DNA of 15,709 bases from DASPTB01 sp035623615 (GTDB lineage: Bacteria; Actinomycetota; UBA4738). Positions within the stretch are counted from its first letter, which is position 1. Each line of letters begins with the position of its first letter. The notes beneath the pieces are model-generated. The model was not told the DNA's origin. It was given only the letters and a program-made list of their open reading frames with translations, and did not search any database. Of the stretch, positions 4,744-12,026 are shown piece after piece. Both the position numbers and the translations under genes were made by a program. The stretch is taken from positions 1-15,709 of the forward strand of contig DASPTB010000229.1 in NCBI GenBank assembly GCA_035623615.1, read 5' to 3'.

Positions 4744-6375
4744 ATGCGCGGATTGATGCAGCACGACCCGCTGATCCTGACGCGGTTCCTGGAGCGAGCG
4801 GCCGCCTATTTCCCGGAGGGAATCGTCGCGACCCACGAGCCCGACGCGGAACTCGCGGCCGAGTCGTACGCCGACGTCGGTGAGCGGTCCCGCCGGCTCG
4901 CCTCGGCCCTCGCCGACCTGGGCATCGGCTCGGGCGACCGGGTGGCGACGTTCGCCCGCAATTCCGCGCGGCACCTCGAGCTGTACTTCGCCGTCCCCGG
5001 CGCCGGGGCCGTCCTGCACACACTGAACGTCCGCCTGCACCCCGATCAGATCGCCTGGATCGTGGCCCACGCCGGCGATCGGGTCGCGTTCGTCGACGCG
5101 TCGCTCATGGACGCCTTCGGGCCGGTCCGGAGACAGGTTCCTTCGCTGGAGCACGTCGTCGTCATGGACGACCTCCACGGCGACACCGCCGCGTCGGGGG
5201 ACACGCTCTACGAAGACCTCATCCGACGCGCCGACCTCACGTTTGCGTGGCCCGATCTGAACGAGGATGAGGCGGCGCTCCTGTGCTACACCTCGGGAAC
5301 GACCGGACGGCCGAAGGGCGTGCTGTACTCCCATCGCGCCCTGGTCCTGCACGCGTTCATGGTGAACCAGGCCGAGGTCATCGGGCTCACGTCCGCCGAC
5401 ACCGTCCTGCCCGTCGTCCCCATGTTCCACGCCAACGGCTGGGGATTCCCGCACGCGGCCACCCTTGCCGGCGCGGCCCAGGTGTTCACGGGGCGCGCCG
5501 GCGCCGATGCCCACGTCGTCGGGCAGCTCGTCGAGACCCGAGGCGTGACGGTGGCGGCCGGCGTTCCCACGGTGTGGATCGATCTCCTGCGCCATCTCGA
5601 GACCTGCCCCCACGACCTGACGTCGATCCGGATGATCAAGAGCGGCGGCGCCCCGCTTCCGCCCTCGCTCGTCCAGGCGTTCGACGAACGTCACGGCGTG
5701 CGTCTCGTGCAGGGGTGGGGCATGACGGAGACGAGCCCGCTGGCCGCGATCGCCTCCAGCGTCGCCGCGAACGCCCTCGCCCCCTCGGAGCGCTGGCAGG
5801 TGCTGTCCAGGGGAGGACGCCCGGTTCCGGGGATCCGGGCGCGCGTCGTCGACGAGCAGGGAGCCGAGACGCCGTGGGACGACGCGAGCATGGGCGAGCT
5901 CCTCGTCCGCGGGAACTGGGTGGCGGACGGCTACTTCCGCGCAGACGAGCATCCGGCGGCATCTTCCCCGGAGACCGGCGACGGCTGGCTGCACACCGGC
6001 GACGTCGCCGTCGTGGACGCATCCGGCTCGATCCGGCTGACGGACCGGTCGAAGGACCTGGTGAAGTCCGGTGGCGAGTGGATCTCGACAATCGAGCTGG
6101 AGTCGGCGCTGGCGGGTCACCCCGCCGTGCTCGAGTCGGCCGTCGTGGCGGCCCCCCACGAGCGGTGGCAGGAGCGGCCGATCGCGTTCGTCGTCCTTCG
6201 GCAGGGCGCGTCGGCCACGGCGGACGAGCTGGTCGCGTTCCTCGCTCCTCGGTTCCCGAAGTGGTGGCTCCCGGACGAGGTGCTGTTCGTCGGCGAGATC
6301 CCGAAGACCAGCGTGGGGAAGTTCGACAAGCGCGCGCTTCGTGCCCGCGTTCGAGGTCGCTCGACGGGCGGCTGA
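4744..6375 (+). CDS. Fatty-acid (acyl) CoA synthetase, FadD-like, AMP-binding family
   Basis: This 543-residue enzyme of the adenylate-forming family should activate a medium- or long-chain fatty acid with ATP and CoA. Visible motifs are the phosphate-binding loop YTSGTTGRPKGVLYSHRA (about 182-199), the aromatic-rich core QGWGMTET, the LHTGD motif (about 416-420), the hinge stretch DRSKDLVKSGGEW, and the C-terminal PKTSVGKFDKRALR, where Lys526 is the expected catalytic lysine. The chosen start is ATG at 4744, preceded by AGGAAG; the frame is open further upstream to 4591, but that part overlaps the divergent promoter region and does not look like protein. The length fits the family. Chain-length preference cannot be read from the sequence. 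It ends 11 bases from the stop of the convergent kinase-like gene. Confidence 0.93.
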   Translation: MRGLMQHDPLILTRFLERAAAYFPEGIVATHEPDAELAAESYADVGERSRRLASALADLGIGSGDRVATFARNSARHLELYFAVPGAGAVLHTLNVRLHPDQIAWIVAHAGDRVAFVDASLMDAFGPVRRQVPSLEHVVVMDDLHGDTAASGDTLYEDLIRRADLTFAWPDLNEDEAALLCYTSGTTGRPKGVLYSHRALVLHAFMVNQAEVIGLTSADTVLPVVPMFHANGWGFPHAATLAGAAQVFTGRAGADAHVVGQLVETRGVTVAAGVPTVWIDLLRHLETCPHDLTSIRMIKSGGAPLPPSLVQAFDERHGVRLVQGWGMTETSPLAAIASSVAANALAPSERWQVLSRGGRPVPGIRARVVDEQGAETPWDDASMGELLVRGNWVADGYFRADEHPAASSPETGDGWLHTGDVAVVDASGSIRLTDRSKDLVKSGGEWISTIELESALAGHPAVLESAVVAAPHERWQERPIAFVVLRQGASATADELVAFLAPRFPKWWLPDEVLFVGEIPKTSVGKFDKRALRARVRGRSTGG

Positions 6376-6386
6376 CGCAAGCCGAC

Positions 6387-8837
6387 TCAGGAGGCCGCGC
6401 GGGCCTCTTCGCGCGCCGTGACCGTCAGCAACACGCGGAACGACGCGCCCCCGCCGGGACGATCCTCGACCCACGCGCGGCCGCCGTGCAGCTCGGCGAA
6501 ACCCGCCACGAGGGCGAGCCCGATGCCGGTGCCGGGGAGCGCGCCCGTGTTCGCCACGCCCTCGAATGCGCGGAAGATCTCCCGCTTCGACTCGTCGGGG
6601 ACACCCGGGCCGTCGTCGTCGACGCTCAGCACCACCCCTTCGTCGGTCTGTTGGAGCCTCACCCACACGCGCGTCTCAGGCGGGGTGTGCCGGGCAACGT
6701 TCAACAGCAAATTCTCGAGGATGCGCTCGACCTTGGTGCCGTCGACGCTCGCGACGACCGGGTCGACCTCGACGGTGACGGAACGGGTCCCAAGGTCGAT
6801 CTCGGCGACCACCCGGCGAACGAGGTCGCCGAGGTTGATCGGCGTGAGCGCCGCCTCCAGCACGCCGCGCGCCAGACGATCCACGTCGAGCAGATCCGCG
6901 AGGAGCTTCTCGAGCCGGCGTGCGCTCGCGGCCAGGCGCTCCGCGATGTCCTCGCGGTCCGACGACGACAGCTCCATGTCCTTGCGTGCCAGCGTGAGCG
7001 AGTACCCCAGCACCGCGGTCAGCGGGGTCCGCAGCTCGCCGGCCACGGCAGTGAGGAAGCGGTTGCGCAGCTCCTCGAGCGCGCGGAGCTCCTCGGCGGC
7101 CTCCTGCTCGCGCTGGAGGCCGCGCACGAGCGCCGCCTCGGCACGCTTGCCCTCCGTGACGTCGTACATGATCCCCTGATGGAACAGCGACCTGCCGGAC
7201 GAGTCGCGGACGGCGACTGCCTGGTCCTGGAACCACACCTCCCGGCCGTCGCGCGCGAACATCCGGTACTCGACGCTGAGCGGCTGTCCCGACGAGCGCG
7301 TGTACGCCTCGGCCGCGCGATATGCCGGCTCGTCCTCGGGATGGATGCGCTCGTCGAACAGGTTCGGGTCGGACGCCCACTCGTCCGCCGTGTAGCCGAG
7401 GATCTGCTCGATACGCGGGCTCACGTACAGCCACGAACCCGCCGGCTCGAACTCGGCCATGTACACGATGGCCGGCAGCTGCTCGACCAGCGTGCGGAAC
7501 TTCGCCTCGGCCTCGCGCAGGGCGCGCTCGGTGTTGTCGCGCTGCGACAGGTCGCGGATGACCGCGATCCCGCCCGGGCGGCCCTGATGCATCAGCGGCG
7601 CGCAGGCGACCTCCACCTCGATCTCCCTGCCCTCGAGGGTCAGCATCCGCTGCTCCTGCCGCGGGTTCGGGAGACCCGTGTCGACCTGCCGGCGCATTCT
7701 GTCCGACACGACGTCCCGGAAGTCGGGTGCGATCACGTCCAGGAGCGGAATCCCGATGAGGGCAGCCGGGCTGGCGGCTCCGAGCATGGCGGCGACGTTG
7801 TCGTTCGCGAACTGGATGACGCCCTCCGCGTGGATCATGACGCCGTGGGGCGAAGCCTCGAGCACGCCGACGTACCGCTGCTCGCTCTCCGCCAGGGTCT
7901 GTTCCAGCCGCTTCTGTTCGGTGATGTCCTGGATCACGCCGCGCCAGTACAGCGGCTCGCCGGACTCGCCCTGCACGAGGACCGCGTGGTCGCGCACCCA
8001 CACCACGCGGCCGTCCTTCGCGCGGATCCGGTACTCGAGCGAGAACTCGCCGAATCCGCGCTCGATCACCCGCTGTGACTCCGTCAGCCAGCGCTCGCGG
8101 TCGGCGGGCTCGATCTCGCGCAGCCACAGCTCGGGGTCGGCCAGGTGCTCGTCGCGCGTCGTTCCGGTCAGTCTCTCGATCTGCGGCGAGAGGTACAACG
8201 AGGTGGCGACGCGATCGGCGCGGTCCACGTAGATCACCGCCGGGACCTGCTCGACGAGCGTTCGGAACTTCTCCTCGGCCTGCCGCATGTCGTCCTCGCG
8301 CTGCGCCCGGCGGATGGCGGCCCCGACGACGGCTGCCGCCTGCACGAGGCCGTCGACCACCTCGGGATTCCATTCGCGGCTCTCGGCGCAGTCGTCAACG
8401 CCGATGAACCCCCACCACTGGTCGCCGCAGAACAGAGGAACGATCACCACCGACCTGATGCCGAAGGTCGTGAACGTGCCGCGCTCGGAGACGGGGAAGT
8501 CCTCCGCCTTCCCCTGGAGCACGCGCCCCGAGCCGAGCTCGCTGATCCAGCGCTCGTAGCCCGGCTCGTACGGGCGATCGGAATCGAACGCTCGCTCGAG
8601 GTTCTTCTCGAACCCCGGGGCGCACCATTCCGCGACGGGGTTGACGGTCATCGACCCGTCGACCGCCACCTCGTTGCGAAGGATCGTCACGCGGTGCGCG
8701 CCGGCAGCGGGGCCGAGGTGGGCAAGCACCTCCTCGGCGGCGTCCTCCCATGCGGGGATGTCGAGGAACCGCTCTGCGGCGAAGACGACCGCTCCGAGGA
8801 CGGCCTCCCCCCGCCCGCGCTCGGGTGAGGCAGACAT
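6387..8837 (-). CDS. GAF-PAS-PAS-PAS histidine kinase-like protein lacking the phospho-accepting His
   Basis: This cytoplasmic sensor protein of 816 residues has no membrane segments. In order it shows a GAF domain (about 20-180, with PLFCGDQWWGFIGVDD), three PAS/PAC units (about 190-310, 320-435 and 445-565; PAS1 and PAS3 share FRTLVEQVPAVIY and FRTLVEQLPAIVY), a HisKA-like dimerisation helix and a C-terminal ATPase domain. The ATPase boxes look intact: ENLLLNVARHTP, VDDDGPGVP and GTGIGLAL. The H-box reads AVAGELRTPLT where kinases have SHELRTPLT, so Gly600 replaces the acceptor His (codon GGC at 7038-7040). I chose the ATG at 8835-8837; a TTG two codons earlier (8843) is also in frame. No Shine-Dalgarno site is visible. 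A hairpin lies just upstream. No response regulator is adjacent. Confidence 0.92.
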   Translation of the reverse strand: MSASPERGRGEAVLGAVVFAAERFLDIPAWEDAAEEVLAHLGPAAGAHRVTILRNEVAVDGSMTVNPVAEWCAPGFEKNLERAFDSDRPYEPGYERWISELGSGRVLQGKAEDFPVSERGTFTTFGIRSVVIVPLFCGDQWWGFIGVDDCAESREWNPEVVDGLVQAAAVVGAAIRRAQREDDMRQAEEKFRTLVEQVPAVIYVDRADRVATSLYLSPQIERLTGTTRDEHLADPELWLREIEPADRERWLTESQRVIERGFGEFSLEYRIRAKDGRVVWVRDHAVLVQGESGEPLYWRGVIQDITEQKRLEQTLAESEQRYVGVLEASPHGVMIHAEGVIQFANDNVAAMLGAASPAALIGIPLLDVIAPDFRDVVSDRMRRQVDTGLPNPRQEQRMLTLEGREIEVEVACAPLMHQGRPGGIAVIRDLSQRDNTERALREAEAKFRTLVEQLPAIVYMAEFEPAGSWLYVSPRIEQILGYTADEWASDPNLFDERIHPEDEPAYRAAEAYTRSSGQPLSVEYRMFARDGREVWFQDQAVAVRDSSGRSLFHQGIMYDVTEGKRAEAALVRGLQREQEAAEELRALEELRNRFLTAVAGELRTPLTAVLGYSLTLARKDMELSSSDREDIAERLAASARRLEKLLADLLDVDRLARGVLEAALTPINLGDLVRRVVAEIDLGTRSVTVEVDPVVASVDGTKVERILENLLLNVARHTPPETRVWVRLQQTDEGVVLSVDDDGPGVPDESKREIFRAFEGVANTGALPGTGIGLALVAGFAELHGGRAWVEDRPGGGASFRVLLTVTAREEARAAS

Positions 8838-8844
8838 ACGCAAG

Positions 8845-8872
8845 AACCATCGGCGCTCCGGCGCCGATGGTT
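8845..8872. terminator. Perfect hairpin between the dioxygenase and kinase-like genes
   Basis: AACCATCGGCGC (8845-8856) and GCGCCGATGGTT (8861-8872) form a perfect 12-bp stem with a 4-base loop. On the minus strand it follows the dioxygenase stop (8938) by 65 bases, so it may end that operon; the bases after it (CTTGC) are only weakly T-rich. It ends 7 bases before the ATG of the kinase-like gene, so it may also be an operator or may mask that gene's translation start. Confidence 0.6.
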
Positions 8873-8937
8873 GACCGTTTGGCCTAGGGGGTTCGGGGTT
8901 CTCTGCAAAACGCCCGATCCGGTCGCCGAGCGCTCCT

Positions 8938-9735
8938 TCAGAGGTACGAACGCAGTGCCCAGAGCTCCGGATAGAAGCGCTTGTCGAGGGTCGTGCGCAG
9001 GTACGATGCGCCGCTCGATCCGCCGGTCCCCGACTTCGACCCGATCTGCCGCTCGACCATGAGCACGTGCAGGTAGCGCCACCGGGCGAAGAGCTCGTCG
9101 TGCGTCAGCAGGTCGTCGGACAAGAAGAAGAGGGCGTGGTCCTCGGCGCGCGCCATCTCGAGGAGGCTCGCGCGGCGCGTCCCCTCGTCGTCCGGCGGCA
9201 TCGACATGCCGTTCGACTCGAGGAGCGAGCAGAACGCGTCCCAGACCGTCGGCTCAGCCCAACGGCGCTCGAGCCGGGCTCGCTCGTCCGCCGACGGTTG
9301 CATCGAGGCGACGAGCCCCGGCTCCTTCAACCCGGAGACGGCCTCGATCTCCCGGAACTGCACCGATTGGAAGCCGCTCCCGGGCGCGAGGTGGGACCGG
9401 AACTCCAGAAAGTCCTGAGGCGTCATCGTCTCGATGACGCCGATGTGCTCGACGAGCACGCGCTCGACGGCTTGCACGCGCGCCAGCGCGTGCCGGGCCG
9501 CGGGCGGGTCTCCGGCGAAGAGGCGCTCGCGCACCGCCTCGAGCTCGAACAGCATCTCCTTGAACCAGAGCTCGTACGCCTGGTGGACCACGATGAACAG
9601 CAGCTCGTCGTGCGCCGGCGGGTCCGAGCGCAGCGACTGCAGCCCGAGCAGCTCGGGGACCTTGAGGTACGAGCCGTACGAGAGCTCGCCGCCCTCCTGT
9701 CCGAAGCTCGCCCGTCTGACGTCGCCGTCGCCCAC
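8938..9735 (-). CDS. kynA: Tryptophan 2,3-dioxygenase
   Basis: This 265-residue haem enzyme opens the indole ring of L-tryptophan with O2 to give N-formylkynurenine, the first step of the kynurenine pathway. The substrate-side His51 lies in VVHQAYELWFKEMLFEL. The proximal haem ligand is expected at His223 in RYLHVLMVERQIGSKSGTGG, followed by GTGGSSG (236-242), which contacts substrate in the family. The C-terminus (RFYPELWALRSYL) is the usual family end, so the protein is full-length. The start is a GTG at 9733-9735, with only a weak ribosome-binding site. It follows the RIO-type kinase gene by 34 bases, so the two are probably co-transcribed. Formamidase and kynureninase genes are not in the window. 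Confidence 0.96.
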   Translation of the reverse strand: MGDGDVRRASFGQEGGELSYGSYLKVPELLGLQSLRSDPPAHDELLFIVVHQAYELWFKEMLFELEAVRERLFAGDPPAARHALARVQAVERVLVEHIGVIETMTPQDFLEFRSHLAPGSGFQSVQFREIEAVSGLKEPGLVASMQPSADERARLERRWAEPTVWDAFCSLLESNGMSMPPDDEGTRRASLLEMARAEDHALFFLSDDLLTHDELFARWRYLHVLMVERQIGSKSGTGGSSGASYLRTTLDKRFYPELWALRSYL

Positions 9736-9769
9736 GCCGACCCGAGCCTACCCCAGCGGCGCTTCCCGG

Positions 9770-10543
9770 CTACAGCTCCGCGAACACGAACGCCATCCAC
9801 AACCCGCGGCTGAGCGCCTCGGGGTCACGGCGGACCCCCATGCGCGCGAAGTGATCACAGACGTGCCTCAGATCGCGGGCGAGCAGGTCGGCGGCGTTCA
9901 GGTTCGACCGCGGATCGACGGCCTGTGGGAAGTCGATGAGCGTGATGCCACCTTCCCACCACAGGACGTTGAATGCCGACAGGTCGGCGTGCACCCAGTT
10001 GGATCCGAGGAACAGCTCGACGTTCCAGAGGATCCGGTCGATTGTCTCCTCGCCTTCGGCGCGCGTCAGTTCCACATGTCGCAGCTGCGGCGCCGGGACG
10101 CCCTCCTCGCCGACGTAGTCCATCAGCAGCGATTGCTCGGTACGAGCGACCGGGCGCGGCACATCGCCGCCGGCGGCGTGCAGCGCCCGGAGCACCTCCC
10201 ATTCGTGCTCGGTCCACCACGCCTGCTCGAAGCTCCGCCCGTAGGCAGTCTTCTTACGAACCGCATTCCGATCGCGCGGCTCCTTGAGCACGCGCCCTGC
10301 CTTGTAGACGTGATCGTTCTTGAAGCCGCGGTGATCGCGGTTTCGGTACACCTTGAGGGCGAGGAGGTCGGCGCCCGCGAGGTCGCGGTTCGCCCGACAA
10401 AGCCAGACAGCGGCCTCCTTGCCGCTCTTGACGGGCGCCACCAGGTCGGTGACGAGCCCCTCGCCGTAGTAGTGGTCGAACGCGACGCGCTCGGGTGAAC
10501 CGGCGCCGTCGTCGTCGACGTCTCGTTGCTCGTACTGGGACAC
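9770..10543 (-). CDS. RIO-type serine/threonine protein kinase
   Basis: This 257-residue protein has the compact RIO kinase core. It shows a nucleotide-binding stretch VKSGKEAAV (38-46), the ATP-anchoring Lys64 in ALKVYR, a catalytic loop HADLSAFNVL (185-194; Asp187, Asn192) and the metal-binding IDFPQAVDPRSNLNA (203-217; Asp204). These match the RIO1 type. RIO kinases act in ribosome maturation in archaea and eukaryotes; their bacterial role is poorly known. The start is GTG at 10541-10543 with GGAGG 7 bases upstream. It is probably the first gene of an operon with tryptophan dioxygenase, and is preceded by an attenuator-like leader (10581-10753). Confidence 0.92.
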   Translation of the reverse strand: MSQYEQRDVDDDGAGSPERVAFDHYYGEGLVTDLVAPVKSGKEAAVWLCRANRDLAGADLLALKVYRNRDHRGFKNDHVYKAGRVLKEPRDRNAVRKKTAYGRSFEQAWWTEHEWEVLRALHAAGGDVPRPVARTEQSLLMDYVGEEGVPAPQLRHVELTRAEGEETIDRILWNVELFLGSNWVHADLSAFNVLWWEGGITLIDFPQAVDPRSNLNAADLLARDLRHVCDHFARMGVRRDPEALSRGLWMAFVFAEL

Positions 10544-10583
10544 CGCAGGCCTCCGTGAGTCAGGTGAGCAGAACCGGTAGACG

Positions 10584-10611
10584 AAAAACGGCCGCCCCTC
10601 CGGGGCGGCCG
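10584..10611 (-). terminator. Intrinsic terminator upstream of the RIO kinase gene
   Basis: On the minus strand a perfect 10-bp stem (CGGCCGCCCC and GGGGCGGCCG, at 10589-10611, 3-base loop) is followed directly by TTTTT (10588-10584). This is the only hairpin noted in the window with a proper T-run. It lies 41 bases before the RIO kinase start and after a 19-codon frame, so transcripts starting at the promoter near 10750 would meet it before reaching the kinase gene. Confidence 0.8.
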
Positions 10612-10618
10612 CGGGCGG

Positions 10619-10633
10619 CGGTCGGGACGACCG
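10619..10633 (-). other. Small hairpin before the terminator in the leader
   Basis: CGGTCG and CGACCG (10619-10624 and 10628-10633) form a 6-bp stem with a 3-base loop, between the stop of the 19-codon frame and the terminator. Such a hairpin may act as a pause or protector element in an attenuator. In GC-rich DNA a 6-bp stem can also occur by chance. Confidence 0.4.
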
Positions 10634-10639
10634 GGAGCC

Positions 10640-10699
10640 CTAGCGCGTCTCCGTGGAGGGACGAGACCGCGTCGAAACCAAGACGGTGGTTTCGCTCAT
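10640..10699 (-). CDS. Possible 19-residue leader peptide
   Basis: This frame runs from ATG (10697-10699) to TAG (10640-10642) and encodes 19 residues rich in Thr (5), Ser (4) and Arg (3). A very strong ribosome-binding site (GAGGAGGGAGG) lies just upstream, better than that of most genes in the window. A TATACT -10 box lies 48 bases before the ATG. Downstream come a small hairpin and a T-run terminator, then the RIO kinase gene. This order is that of a translated leader controlling transcription. There is no run of one amino acid, so the signal sensed is not obvious. An 8-bp hairpin (10673-10680 with 10687-10694) lies within its first codons. Confidence 0.55.
   Translation of the reverse strand: MSETTVLVSTRSRPSTETR
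10673..10694 (-). other. Hairpin inside the leader reading frame
   Basis: CGAAACCA (10673-10680) pairs perfectly with TGGTTTCG (10687-10694), with a 6-base loop. It covers about codons 2-9 of the 19-codon frame, so its folding would depend on ribosome movement, as in attenuators. Confidence 0.45.
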
Positions 10700-10747
10700 C
10701 GGTCCTCCCTCCTCTCACGTTCCGCGTCGGCTGCGTTGTCGCCCACG

Positions 10748-10753
10748 AGTATA
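10748..10753 (-). promoter_or_regulatory. -10 box of the leader-RIO kinase-dioxygenase transcript
   Basis: TATACT on the minus strand matches the -10 consensus at five of six positions and is rare in such GC-rich DNA. The start point would fall near 10741, about 42 bases before the leader ATG. The -35 region is poor. The divergent promoter of the dehydrogenase gene lies only about 32 bases away on the other strand. Confidence 0.55.
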
Positions 10754-10784
10754 CGCGGCACGGAGCCGCCACCGAGCAGCGCGG

Positions 10785-10790
10785 TAGAGT
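10785..10790 (+). promoter_or_regulatory. -10 box of the dehydrogenase gene, near-leaderless
   Basis: TAGAGT, preceded by GCGG, ends 10 bases before the ATG at 10801, so the transcript would begin within a few bases of the start codon. It matches the GGTAGNNT form seen before two other genes in this window. Confidence 0.45.
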
Positions 10791-10800
10791 GAGGCCGCAC

Positions 10801-12012
10801 ATGGCGACGACCGAGCAGCGCGCGCAGTCCCACGACCCGGAGACGCGGCCTCCGCTCAAGCCCCTGGACTTCCTCGACCTCGACGCGTTGCTGACCGACG
10901 AGGAGCGCATGGTCCGGGACACCGTGCGGCGGTTCGTCGGCGACCGTGTTCTCCCGGGGATCCAGGAGTGGTTCGAGCGCGGCGAGTTCCCGCGCGACGT
11001 CGCGCTCGAGCTCGCCGACCTGGGACTGCTCGGAATGCACCTGACCGGCTACGGCTGCCCGGGGCTCGGACCTGTGTGCTACGGACTCGCCTGCCTCGAG
11101 CTCGAGGCAGGCGACAGCGGGTTCCGTTCGTTCATCTCGGTCCAGGGCTCGCTCGCGATGTTCCCCATCTGGAAGTTCGGATCGGAGGAGCAGAAGCAGG
11201 AATGGCTCCCGCGCATGGCGAAGGGGCAGGCGCTCGGGTGCTTCGGCCTCACCGAGCCCGACTCCGGGAGCAACCCGGGCAGCATGCGGACGAGCGCCCG
11301 ACGTGACGGCGGCGACTGGATCCTGCGCGGCACCAAGATGTGGATCACGAACGGCTCGATTGCCGACGTCGCGGTGGTCTGGGCTCGCACCGACGACGGC
11401 GTCCGCGGGTTCGTCGTGCCGACCGCCACGCCCGGGTTCTCCGCGTCGCCGATCGAGCGCAAGCTGTCGCTCCGCGCCTCGGTCACGTCCGAGCTCGTGC
11501 TGGACGACGTGCGGCTCCCCGAGGACGCGATGCTGCCGGGTGCCAGGGGGCTGCGCGGGCCGCTCTCGTGCTTAGACGAAGCCCGCTTCGGGATCGTGTG
11601 GGGCGCGATGGGCGCGGCGCGTGCGTGCTTCGAGTCCGCTCTTGAGTACGCGAAGACGCGCGAGCAGTTCGGTCGGCCGATCGGCGGCTTTCAGCTGACG
11701 CAGGAGAAGCTCGCGAACATGCTGGTCGAGCTGAACAAGGGCATGCTGCTCGCGCTGCACCTCGGACGCATGAAGGAACAGAAACGGCTGCGAGCCGAGC
11801 AGGTCAGCCTCGGGAAGTTGAACAACGTCCGCGAGGCGCTGCGCATCGCGCGTGAGGCCCGCACGATCCTCGGCGCGAACGGGGTGACGCTCGAGTACCC
11901 GGTGATCCGCCACATGAACAACCTCGAGTCGGTGCTCACCTACGAGGGCACCAGCGAAGTCCACACGCTGATCCTCGGTGAGGCGGTCACCGGCCTCAAG
12001 GCCTTCGAGTAG
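10801..12012 (+). CDS. gcdH: Glutaryl-CoA dehydrogenase (acyl-CoA dehydrogenase family)
   Basis: This 403-residue FAD enzyme should oxidise and decarboxylate glutaryl-CoA to crotonyl-CoA in the breakdown of lysine, tryptophan and related aromatics. The sequence follows the glutaryl-CoA dehydrogenase branch closely: GYGCPG (83-88), DSGFRSFISVQGSLAM (105-120), GCFGLTEPDSGS (146-157), GRPIGGFQLTQEKLA (291-305), and the C-terminal HMNNLESVLTYEGTSEVHTL, where Glu382 is the expected catalytic base. The frame is open upstream to 10495, but the ATG at 10801 matches the family N-terminus and the promoter. Codon 258 is TTA (11572-11574), rare in such DNA. It is divergent from the RIO kinase-dioxygenase operon, and together they hint at tryptophan degradation. 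Another acyl-CoA substrate cannot be excluded. Confidence 0.9.
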   Translation: MATTEQRAQSHDPETRPPLKPLDFLDLDALLTDEERMVRDTVRRFVGDRVLPGIQEWFERGEFPRDVALELADLGLLGMHLTGYGCPGLGPVCYGLACLELEAGDSGFRSFISVQGSLAMFPIWKFGSEEQKQEWLPRMAKGQALGCFGLTEPDSGSNPGSMRTSARRDGGDWILRGTKMWITNGSIADVAVVWARTDDGVRGFVVPTATPGFSASPIERKLSLRASVTSELVLDDVRLPEDAMLPGARGLRGPLSCLDEARFGIVWGAMGAARACFESALEYAKTREQFGRPIGGFQLTQEKLANMLVELNKGMLLALHLGRMKEQKRLRAEQVSLGKLNNVREALRIAREARTILGANGVTLEYPVIRHMNNLESVLTYEGTSEVHTLILGEAVTGLKAFE

Positions 12013-12026
12013 CCGGGGCTCGGACG

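Noticed and set aside
4696..6666. A 656-codon minus-strand frame opposite the acyl-CoA synthetase gene
   Set aside because: Antisense shadow with low-complexity Arg-rich translation; the opposite strand has all AMP-binding motifs.
5283..8078. A 931-codon plus-strand open frame
   Set aside because: It spans parts of the acyl-CoA synthetase and lies antisense to the kinase-like gene; its translation is Arg/Gly/Ala-rich without domains. It is a shadow caused by high GC.
6676..8373. A 565-codon minus-strand frame inside the kinase-like gene
   Set aside because: Shifted-frame shadow of the real gene; its translation is Arg/Gly/Pro-rich, while the real frame has GAF, PAS and ATPase motifs.
10495..10800. 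Longer start for the glutaryl-CoA dehydrogenase (open to 10495)
   Set aside because: The extra part overlaps the divergent promoters and leader, is Arg-rich, and precedes the -10 box.
11572..11574. TTA leucine codon in the dehydrogenase as a bldA-type developmental switch
   Set aside because: One rare codon is noted, but nothing shows the organism is a Streptomyces relative with bldA control.
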